Below are positions 29,282 through 37,500 of a DNA stretch of 64,000 bases, piece by piece. This DNA is from Pectobacterium polaris (GTDB lineage: Bacteria; Pseudomonadota; Gammaproteobacteria; Enterobacterales; Enterobacteriaceae): NCBI RefSeq assembly GCF_002307355.1, contig NZ_CP017481.1, positions 4,762,825-4,826,824 on the forward strand, written 5' to 3'. The stretch's first letter is position 1; every line of letters starts with the position of its first letter. A program made the position numbers and the translations under genes. The notes below the pieces were generated by a model, which was not told the DNA's origin, ran no database searches, and saw nothing but the letters and a program-made list of their open reading frames with translations.

Positions 29282-29529
29282 CTATTTTAAAAACACAATT
29301 CGCAATAGCATTATGGGGCACGGTTTCACCCCATAACGCGTGGCGGATTTCAGCACGTTACTACGATGAAACTGCGACATAAAATCATTCCAGTGACACA
29401 AGGATAACCCTACTCCATCGGCCTCCGCCTGCTCACGGAACAATGCGCCGCTAAACAGCGTGACATCGTTCCCCTGCTCAACCAAATAGCGAGCGTGTCT
29501 CAGTGAACGATAAGACGAGGACAGTACGC
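29282..29529 (-). pseudogene. Possible remnant of a glycosyltransferase-like gene downstream of pvcA
   Basis: A minus-strand frame open from the end of the pvcA-like gene encodes ISVLSSSYRSLRHARYLVEQ followed by GNDVTLFSGALFREQAEADG, which resembles the first strand-helix-strand of GT1-type glycosyltransferases. Homology-like character fades after ~60 residues, and no ATG is in the expected place (ATA instead). The next internal start is at 29485 (67 residues). Reading: 5' end of a lost gene. Low certainty, since the match is judged by eye. Confidence 0.35.
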
Positions 29530-30489
29530 TTATGCCATATCAGGCTGTTTAACTAAGTAATGGCTAGGCGTACCGCGGATCTCCACAACCTCACCGTCCA
29601 ACTGCTGTGCATCCATATTCTTCATGAGCACAAACTGCCCATTAACATTGGCAGCAACACCATGCCAGGGCGTCAACCAGTCGTCCTTCGTGGGCATCAT
29701 ATGAATACCCAGTTTCAGGCTGTCCGAAGGCTGAGGGTGAATAGACAATCGGATGGCGTCTGGAAATTGTTCAGCAAGCAGATTGCCCCACGCCCAGCTG
29801 CGTTGGATCACGCTACACGCGCGTTTTTTGGCATCCTTCTGTAACGCCGCATTAGAGCCGGTATAGTCAGGCCGCAGGCTATCCTCATAGAGAAAGCGGG
29901 TTATTGAACGATAAAGCTGCAAGCCTTCTTCGCTCTGCATGAGCTGCGCCTTGATCTCCTCTTCTGACTCGGCGTAATCCTCAACCAGCCGCCGACGAAG
30001 ATGATCATAGTCAGCAGTGAGTGCTGCCATATTCTCTACATCCTTAAGATTAAAGACGCTGAGATGAACAGCACCCAACTCATGCAGCAAATTTTCAATC
30101 TCATCCTGATAGGTGTTAATCGTTTCGTCGCTGGTCCCAATCAGGTCACCAAATACATGTCCATCCGAGCAAATACGGATGTGTGCACCTGCTGGGTAAT
30201 AAAGCTGAATACGCTGACATAACGAATTCAGGAAGATCAAGGACAACCGTTCCGCCATATCCGGCACTCTACCCAGCACTTTATAGGGGTTCGGAGATTT
30301 AACTGGAAACGCAGGCAGAATAAGTTCAATACGGTGACCTTTTTCAACAAAAGCACGAATTCTGGGTAATTGAACCTGAGTCACCTGAGACTCTTCTTCA
30401 CTAATTGATTTCGTCGATTGGGTAAATCTACGCCGATATTGAATTAACTCACTTAATATTAGCGATGAAACTAATTCATTATTCATCAT
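29530..30489 (-). CDS. PvcA/IsnA-family isocyanide (isonitrile) synthase
   Basis: 319 residues, length as expected for the DIT1/PvcA family (~300-330). Family members convert the amino group of L-tyrosine or L-tryptophan to an isonitrile using a carbon from ribulose 5-phosphate. Seen: LPAFPVKSPNPYKVLGRVPDMAE (key part PAFPVKSPNP), ICSDGHVFGDLIG, RRLVEDYAESEEEI, IRLSIHPQ and the late TPWHGVAANVNG. Start at 30489 (tandem ATGs). The usual partner, a PvcB/IsnB Fe(II)/2-oxoglutarate oxygenase, is absent; only a possible remnant follows. Surrounding DNA is AT-rich, suggesting acquisition. Confidence 0.85.
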   Translation of the reverse strand: MMNNELVSSLILSELIQYRRRFTQSTKSISEEESQVTQVQLPRIRAFVEKGHRIELILPAFPVKSPNPYKVLGRVPDMAERLSLIFLNSLCQRIQLYYPAGAHIRICSDGHVFGDLIGTSDETINTYQDEIENLLHELGAVHLSVFNLKDVENMAALTADYDHLRRRLVEDYAESEEEIKAQLMQSEEGLQLYRSITRFLYEDSLRPDYTGSNAALQKDAKKRACSVIQRSWAWGNLLAEQFPDAIRLSIHPQPSDSLKLGIHMMPTKDDWLTPWHGVAANVNGQFVLMKNMDAQQLDGEVVEIRGTPSHYLVKQPDMA

Positions 30490-30590
30490 ATACAAAACAA
30501 CCTTATTACTTTACATTAATTTTAAAAAATGAATAAACTGCATAGCAGTGGCGTAGAAACAATAGAATAAAACCCTTACGCGAATACAAT

Positions 30591-30620
30591 AAAAAAACTG
30601 AATGACATATTCAGTTTTTT
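30591..30620. terminator. Bidirectional terminator upstream of the isocyanide synthase gene
   Basis: ACTGAAT (30597-30603) pairs with ATTCAGT (30609-30615), A7 on the left and T7 on the right. It would stop transcription from the right before the isocyanide synthase gene. Confidence 0.8.
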
Positions 30621-30700
30621 TATTTATTTCGCTAACAATAATTTAGAACATAAATTAGCATAATAAGAATTAAGAAAGTAATTATTAAAAACGAGGATAA

Positions 30701-30823
30701 GTGACGATGGATCTGCTGCTAGCAGCGGCGGCAGTGCAGATAGGATCAGTGGGTAGTGGAGAACAGATTCTGAAGAGAGCAGGCATAACAGAACGGGAAA
30801 ACGAATCTGTCGCTAGCGATTAA
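30701..30823 (+). CDS. Possible 40-residue fragment, unrecognised
   Basis: GTG or ATG (30701 or 30707) start after GAGG (30693-30696) gives about 38-40 residues: MDLLLAAAAVQIGSVGSG, then EQILKRAGITEREN. Another frame continues through the stop with LSLAIKALPDGRETWVKLGD to 30881, suggesting a coding region broken by a frameshift. I do not recognise either part. The gap 30496-31238 otherwise contains a terminator, this fragment, AT-rich DNA, an rhs scrap and a terminator. Confidence 0.25.
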   Translation: MTMDLLLAAAAVQIGSVGSGEQILKRAGITERENESVASD

Positions 30824-30993
30824 GGCGTTACCTGACGGGAGAGAGACTTGGGTAAAACTAGGGGATGTTGGCGTAATGGGTTGAGTGGTTTGGGGGAGAT
30901 TTTTTCTTATGATCATCAATCACTATTATTTTTATATTATTCACCTTTCAATTCACTTAATCGCTGCTAGCTATTTTACATGACTAAATTAGA

Positions 30994-31070
30994 CGTTCCA
31001 GCACGTCATTCATTCCGACGCCCACTCCTTACGCTGCAACAGCGCTGTCGAGTTCCATTCAGGAATAATG
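30994..31070 (-). pseudogene. Degenerate fragment of rhs core
   Basis: Aligns by eye with the rhs cores at ~33001-33080 and ~36000-36090: shared stretches include TTCCAGCACGTCATTCA and the GCTGCA...CAGC block. On the minus strand it reads PEWNSTALLQRKEW, then a stop, against [16 protein letters not shown] in the intact cores. Diverged and interrupted, so an old remnant of another rhs copy. Confidence 0.7.
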
Positions 31071-31191
31071 TACAACCTGTTGCAAATAGGTTTGAACAGC
31101 ATTACCTGAATGCCCGTGAATGTGACGGTAGAACGCGGCAGGATTATTATTGAGATTCGAGATTAATTTATAAACACTGACCAGACCATAA

Positions 31192-31229
31192 AATAAAAAA
31201 GCCGGAAGAATCGTGTGATCGCTTCCAGA
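31192..31229 (-). terminator. Terminator after orphan Rhs immunity gene
   Basis: CGGAAG pairs with CTTCC around an inner dyad, with six T on the minus strand. Related in sequence to the terminator at 34123-34157, so the two Rhs modules share their downstream ends. Confidence 0.7.
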
Positions 31230-31238
31230 TTTTGTTAT

Positions 31239-31589
31239 CTAATTATAAATACCTTTATCTTCTGCCTTTTCAATGAAAAGATCTTGTAACTCACCTTGAA
31301 TTTCTTCATCGCCATAAACTAGCTTAAAGTCGTTATCTATCCCAGGCGAAAAATGAGAACCATCAATAGTTCCTAATATTATTGACGCTGTATCTGTAAT
31401 GGTTATTTTAAAAAAATTAAAAATATTTTCTTTATCTTCATCACTAAGTTGTGACAAAACTCTCCTAGCTTTAGCATAAACGTCAACACCTTCATCAGGC
31501 ACTTTACTCAAAGCATTTTTATAACGAACGAAATTACCTTCAAGTATTTCATTAAATATCGAATCAACAAACTTTTCATTACTAAGCAT
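31239..31589 (-). CDS. Probable immunity protein of the displaced Rhs tip
   Basis: 116-residue acidic soluble protein, start MLSNEKFVDSIF (31589) seven bases after GGGAGG. The start overlaps the last bases region of the Rhs tip frame closely (stop at 31594), the usual toxin-immunity spacing. AT-rich like the tip and unlike the GC-rich rhs core. I do not recognise the family. The immunity role is inferred from position immediately after a toxin tip. Confidence 0.7.
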   Translation of the reverse strand: MLSNEKFVDSIFNEILEGNFVRYKNALSKVPDEGVDVYAKARRVLSQLSDEDKENIFNFFKITITDTASIILGTIDGSHFSPGIDNDFKLVYGDEEIQGELQDLFIEKAEDKGIYN

Positions 31590-31593
31590 AAGG

Positions 31594-33948
31594 TTACCTC
31601 CCAAAGTTATTATATCTAACTTCTGGATATTTCAATTTATTTAAATCAATTAACTCACGTAACTTAGCATTTGGAACATCAGGATAAACCCTTCTAAGTT
31701 TTTTAATATCTCTGGCAATAAGATCCCTAGCCGAAGTGAACGGTTTCTCTGTTGTCGGATTTATTTTACTTCTTGATACTATTCCAACACCTTCCTTAGA
31801 AAGAGTATGGCCTTCTTTAGGAACTAATATTGAGGGAGCAGTCTTAGGATCGTAATCTTTTACCAGATCTTTCATTATTGCTTTTTGACCAACATGGTGA
31901 GCATCTAATCCAAGATCCTGTCCCTTCACTGAACTTCGTAGATCTTCATAACTCCCCACATCCCATTTTTCAGGGCACTTACTACTTAAACCAAGAGGGT
32001 CAATCCAACAAAAAGGATTATTTACATATCCCTGTGGTCTCAGGCCACCAAGTAACCCTATCGGGTCCGGTGACAGATACTGTCCGCTCTCTGCATCATA
32101 GTAACGATGCCGGTTGTAGTAAAGCCCCGTTTCCGCATCGTACAGTTGTCCCTGATAGCGCAGCTCGCAGTACACCTCTTCGTTCGCCGCATCGCCCAGG
32201 TAGCGTCGTAGTGGGATAGGCCGTCGCTCTTCGCGGTGGGCCCCCCACAGCCCCTGTTCCCCGCGCCAGCGGACTTCTCCTTCCTCGCTGCACAGCTCTC
32301 TGGCGGTTCCCGTCAGGTCGGTCACGATGTAGTGCAGCTGCGTACTGTCGCCCTGCGCCTCCACCTGTGCCAGCGGCCGGAAGCTCCCCGGCTCGTACAC
32401 CCACTGCACTTCCCGCGCCGCCGACCCGTCTGCCCGGTAGTGCTGCTGACCTATCAGCTGGTCACCGTCCCACCGGTAGGCTACCCGCGCTACCGCCTGT
32501 GCTGAAGGGAGTTGTCCCTCGCGCACTTTACTGACTCTGCGACCAAACGCATCGTAACGATACCGCCACCGTGCTCCGTCTGGCAGGTTCACCCGTACCA
32601 GCCGGTCCTGCACGTCCCAGTCAAAGTACGTTTCCTTTGGCCTGAACCCCGGCCGCGTTTCCCGCTTCATCGCCAGACGCCCGCAGTCGTCATACCGGTA
32701 TTGCGTATGGCCCCGCTCGATGACCCGGCCCGCCGCATCATACCGCGCCGACACCTGCACCACCGCGTTCTGCACCTTCAGCGTCTCACCCAGACCCGGC
32801 GCTATCTGCGACACCTCGCACAGGTTCTGTTCGCTGTCGTAACCAAACAACCGCGCCTGACGCCGCCGTCCCTCATCACGGCGCTCCGCCGTCACCTGGC
32901 CAGTTCCGTTCAGCCGGAATGCCTGCTCGCCCCAGTGACTGTCGCTGATACCCGTCAGACGGTCCAGCACATCGTACTGGTAGCGCCGCTCCAGCACGTC
33001 ATTCACCCGGCCATCCGCGCCTTCCAGCGCCTGACGCTGCAGCAGCCCTGTTGGACTCCACTCGTGGCGTAATGCAAATCCGCTACCGTTAGTGCGCCGC
33101 TGCTCTTCGCCCGCCGCCGTGTGGCTGAGCTGCAGCGGCTGGTGTGAGCCGATACCCAGCGACGACAGCCGCCCCGACTGCCACGCCAGCTGCAGCGGGG
33201 CCAGAATCCCTTCCACCACCGCACGCTGACCGCCTGCATCGTAACTGCTCTGCACCGCCTCGCCGTTCACCGTTTCCGATGTGACCTGACCCGCCCGGTT
33301 ATAGGCGTATTCCACCACCGCATCCGGGCTGGCCGCTTTGGTCAGCCGACCAGCCACGTCATACGCCAGTTCGGTAATGCCGTCGGTTTCCCCGTCCGCT
33401 TTCTGTGCGGTGATGCGCGCTATCCGCCCTGCCGCATCATGCTCGTAATGCAGTGCGCTCCCGTCCGGCGCGGTGCGCTGCACCAGGCGGTCTGCCACAT
33501 CGTACTGATAGCGGTACACCCGCCCGTCGTAATGCCGCTCCTCACTCAACCGACCGCTGCCGTCAAAGCCGTACGTCCAGTCCCGCCCCTGACTATTCGT
33601 CACCCCGGCGAACTCCGCTTCCGCATTGTAGTGGTAGCGGACTGTCGCCCCCAGCGGGTCCGTCGCCTCCAGCAGGTTATCGAACGCCCCGTAGCGGAAC
33701 TGGTAACGCTGACCCAGCGCATCCGTCACCGCCGTCAGGTTACCTTCCACGTCGTAACCAAACCGCGTCTCGCTGCCGTCTTCATACACCACTTTCGACG
33801 GAGACTCGCGCATGCCGTCATACTCCCAGCGCCGCACCTGCACACCAGCCTCATGCCCGATATGTCGCTCCGTCAGGCGGTCAAGGTCGTCATAGCGGAA
33901 CGCTACCGGCGGTGCATTATCCCGCTCAAGGCTGCTCAGCAGGCCACG
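31594..33948 (-). pseudogene. Displaced, 5'-truncated Rhs module with HNH-type nuclease tip
   Basis: About 650 residues of Rhs/YD-repeat core (repeats such as YDALGR-like [16 protein letters not shown]), ending with the conserved junction [12 protein letters not shown] and DPLGL, then a ~131-residue tip beginning [16 protein letters not shown]. The tip has DAHHVGQKA, an AHH-type motif of HNH/ENDO VII nucleases, and a helical Lys/Arg-rich C-terminus. The core stops abruptly at 33948 where a symE-like plus-strand remnant begins. The frame runs on to a GTG at 33993 inside that antisense remnant with no ribosome site. It looks like a stored toxin module rather than an expressed full protein. Confidence 0.85.
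31995..33948 (-). repeat. Rhs core direct repeat, copy A
   Basis: About 1.95 kb aligned without gaps to 35009-36962 (constant offset 3014 checked at both ends), with scattered substitutions. Left limit is the DPLGL junction, right limit the symE remnant. Confidence 0.9.
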
Positions 33949-34103
33949 AGACCGAAGGTGCTGACTGGGTGGGGGATGACGGCGAGTTAACACTGGCGGG
34001 CGACTGGCTCACCCTGAGCGGGTTACTCGGCCAGCCGTTAATAATTGAGGTGCTGCCCGACAGGATAATTATTCGGGCAGAGTTGGAGACTATGCTGGCG
34101 TAA
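33949..34103 (+). pseudogene. C-terminal remnant of a SymE-like toxin gene
   Basis: Plus-strand frame, 51 residues ending at TAA 34103: contains [20 protein letters not shown] and VLPDRIIIRAE. This resembles the SpoVT/AbrB-like C-terminal part of SymE (pattern LKGxWLxxAGFxxGxxVxVxVxxGxIxI). The 5' end is missing, cut exactly at the rhs junction. symE-like genes are often found beside rhs loci. Confidence 0.65.
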
Positions 34104-34122
34104 TAATACTGACAGGTAAAAA

Positions 34123-34157
34123 TAAAATAGCCGGAAGGATCGTAAGATCACTTCCGG
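34123..34157 (-). terminator. Terminator after the Rhs immunity gene
   Basis: CCGGAAG-GATC pairs with GATC-A-CTTCCGG around GTAA (34131-34157), preceded on the plus strand by an A-rich tract giving T-rich tail on the minus strand. Eight bases after the immunity gene stop. Confidence 0.85.
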
Positions 34158-34164
34158 ATTTTAT

Positions 34165-34548
34165 TTATTTGATAAAATATGCTAAACGCTCACCTAGTTT
34201 CAAATCTTCTCTCTTATAATAAAAAACAGTATCAAAATTAATGGATATATATTTCCCTATTACCTTAAACGTAAAGTCATCATCTGAATAGAACTCAACA
34301 ATAAATTCATCACCTGAATGATTTTTAGATATTTTAATAAAATCATCATTCACATCACATGGCCAGTCCAATACCCCTTGAACAAATGATGGTAATTCAA
34401 TGATTATTTCCAACGTGTGGTAGTATGATAGATCATCACTCCCAACAATAATTAGACGTTCTCGATCATATAAAAAAACAGAGAAATCCAACCAGCTTTG
34501 CTTCCAATCATGCTCTTTTATAGTGGATGCTAAATCTTTTTCTTTCAT
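34165..34548 (-). CDS. Probable immunity protein of the full-length Rhs toxin
   Basis: 127 residues, soluble, acidic and aromatic-rich (segments [20 protein letters not shown] and [20 protein letters not shown]), AT-rich codons. Its ATG overlaps the rhs stop by four bases, so it is translationally coupled. I do not recognise the family. Protection against the adjacent tip is inferred from arrangement. Confidence 0.75.
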   Translation of the reverse strand: MKEKDLASTIKEHDWKQSWLDFSVFLYDRERLIIVGSDDLSYYHTLEIIIELPSFVQGVLDWPCDVNDDFIKISKNHSGDEFIVEFYSDDDFTFKVIGKYISINFDTVFYYKREDLKLGERLAYFIK

Positions 34549-37500
34549 GGAATTACTCCATTAGGCAAAGGAATATGTGTGCTATTTGCCGCGATAGGAT
34601 CATAATTTGGATTAGGAAAATTCGGATTTGTTTTCAAAATAGAAGTATGGTGCCACGCACCATCAGATGAACCATATTCCCAACCATATCCTTGATTCGT
34701 TGATGGATTCACACCCATTTGATTTCTCCCCACCCTAAAAATAGGCCCATTAGCCGAATTACTTCCTAAAGGAGCATTAGGATTTATATCATGCGCCCTT
34801 ACTTCGTATTTATAATTCCCCGCTGAGAATTTCTCTTTAAAATTGTTCGGATAATCTTGTCCTGACAAACCTTGTCTATGTAATGAATAATCAAATATTT
34901 CCTGAGGTGATGCGTTCTTAATTGCAGCATGAGCCTCAGATGCATTCATACCTTTAGAACGATTGTATTTATACCAATCATATAAATCGGGGCAAGCAGC
35001 TAAACCTAGAGGGTCAACCCATTCTAATGGGTTATGCACATACCCCTGTGGTCTGCGGCCTCCCAGCAGCCCTATCGGGTCCGGTGACAGATACTGCCCG
35101 CTCTCCGCATCATAGTAACGATGCCGGTTGTAGTAAAGCCCCGTTTCCGCATCGTACAGTTGCCCCTGATAGCGCAACTCGCAGTACACTTCCTCGTTTG
35201 CTGCATCCCCCAGGTAGCGACGCAGCGGGATAGGCCGGCGCTCTTCGCGGTGGGCGCCCCACAGTCCCTGTTCGCCGCGCCAGTGGACTTCCCCTTCCTC
35301 ACTGCACAGCTCTCTGGCGGTCCCCGTCAGGTCAGTGACGATGTAGTGCAATTGCGTGCTGTCGCCCTGTGCCTCCACCTGTGCCAGCGGCCGGAAGCTT
35401 CCCGGCTCGTACACCCACTGCACTTCCCGCGCCGCTGAGCCGTCTGCCCGGTACTGCTGCTGACCAATCAGCTGGTCACCGTCCCACCGGTACGCTACCC
35501 GCGCTACCGCCTGCGCCGACGGGAGTTGTCCCTCGCGCACCTTACTGACTCTGCGCCCAAACGCATCGTAACGATACCGCCACCGCGCCCCGTCCGGCAA
35601 ACTCACCCGTACCAGCCGGTCCTGCACATCCCAGTCGAAATACGTTTCCTTTGGCCTGAACCCCGGCCGCGTTTCCCGCTTCATCGCCAGACGCCCGCAG
35701 TCGTCATACCGGTATTGCGTATGCCCCCGCTCGACTACCCGACCCGCTGCATCGTACCGCGCCGACGCCTGTACCACCGCATCCTGTACCTTCAGCGTCT
35801 CACCCAGACCCGGCGCTATCTGCGACACCTCGCACAGATTCTGTTCGCTGTCGTAGCCAAACAGCCGCGCTTGACGCCGCCGTCCCTCATCACGGCGCTC
35901 CGCCGTCACCTGACCGGCTCCGTTCAGCCGGAATGCCTGTTCACCCCAGTGGCTGTCGCTGATGCCCGTCAGACGGTCCAGCACATCGTACTGGTAGCGC
36001 CGCTCCAGCACGTCATTCACCCGACCGTCCGCGCCCTCCAGCGCCTGACGCTGCAGCAGCCCTGTCGGACTCCACTCGTGGCGTAATGCAAACCCGCTGC
36101 CGTTACTGCGCCGCTGCTCTTCGCCCGCCGCCGTGTGACTGAACTGCAGCGGCTGGTGTGAACCGATACCCAGCGACGACAGCCGCCCCGACTGCCACGC
36201 CAGCTGCAGCGGGGCCAGAATCCCTTCCACCACCGCACGCTGACCGCCCGCATCGTAACCGCTCTGCACCGCCTCGCCGTTCACCGTTTCCGATGTGACC
36301 TGACCCGCCCGGTTATAGGCGTATTCCACCACCGCATCAGGACTGGCGGCTTTGGTCAGCCGACCGACCACGTCATACGCCAGTTCGGTAATGCCGTCCG
36401 TTTCCCCGTCCGCTTTCTGTGCCGTGATGCGCGTTATCCGCCCTGCCGCATCATGCTCGTAATGCAGTGCACTGCCGTCCGGCGCGGTGCGCTGCACCAG
36501 ACGGTCTGCCACATCGTACTGATAGCGGTACACCCGCCCGTCGTAATGCCGCTCCTCACTCAGCCGTCCGCTGGCGTCAAAGTCGTACGTCCAGTCCCGC
36601 CCCTGACTGTTCGTCACCCCGGCAAACTCCGCTTCCGCATTATAGTGGTAGCGCACCGTCGCCCCCAGCGGGTCCGTCGCCTCCAGCAGGTTATCGAACG
36701 CCCCGTAGCGGAACTGGTAGCGCTGACCCAGCGCATCCGTCACCGCCGTCAGGTTACCTTCCACGTCGTAACCAAACCGCGTCTCGCTGCCATCTTCGTA
36801 CACCACTTTCGACGGTGACTCGCGCACGCCGTCATACTCCCAGCGCCGCACCTGCACGCCCGCCTCATGCCCGATATGTCGCTCCGTCAGGCGGTCAAGG
36901 TCGTCATAGCGGAACGCTACCGGCGGTGCATTATCCCGCTCAAGGCTGCTCAGCAGGCCACGGCGGTTATACTGATAACGCTGCAGCACGCCGTCCGGGC
37001 CTATCACTGTCGACAGTTGCCCCGTTTCACCATAGCGATACAGCCACTCGCGCCCTTCCGGGTCGTTTACTTCAACAACCTGCCCGGCAGCATTACGCTG
37101 GTAATGCCATTCGCTGCCCAGCGGGTCGATATAAGCCAGCAGTTGTCCGTTATCGTCATACGTATATTGATGCGTCGCGCCGTCAGGCAGAGTAACTTCA
37201 GTCACCTGCCCCCAGTCATTGCGCTGATACGCCGTGCGGCCACCTAGCGGGTCGGTCTCTGCCACCAGTTGGTTGTCCACCCACTCGAACCGGGTCTCGC
37301 CGCCGTCAGGCATACGTTTTGACAGAATATTATTACGCTCATCGCGCACATAGCTGAATACCCCGCCAAACCCGCTGTGGTAATGGCTGGTCAAGGTGTC
37401 ATCGTCGTATTCAAAGTGACCCGGCCAGTAGCCTTCGGAGGTTCTGTCCCGGATGGCGCGGCCTTTTTTATCGTAGTCATGCTCAACCCAGGTCGAACCT

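Noticed and set aside
30918..30992. 24-codon plus-strand frame after GGGGGAG
   Set aside because: Very AT-rich, low-complexity and unrelated to neighbours; likely chance.
33453..33948. Plus-strand frame leading into the symE-like remnant
   Set aside because: Only the part after 33948 resembles SymE. The preceding part is the antisense of the Rhs core and appears equally opposite copy B.
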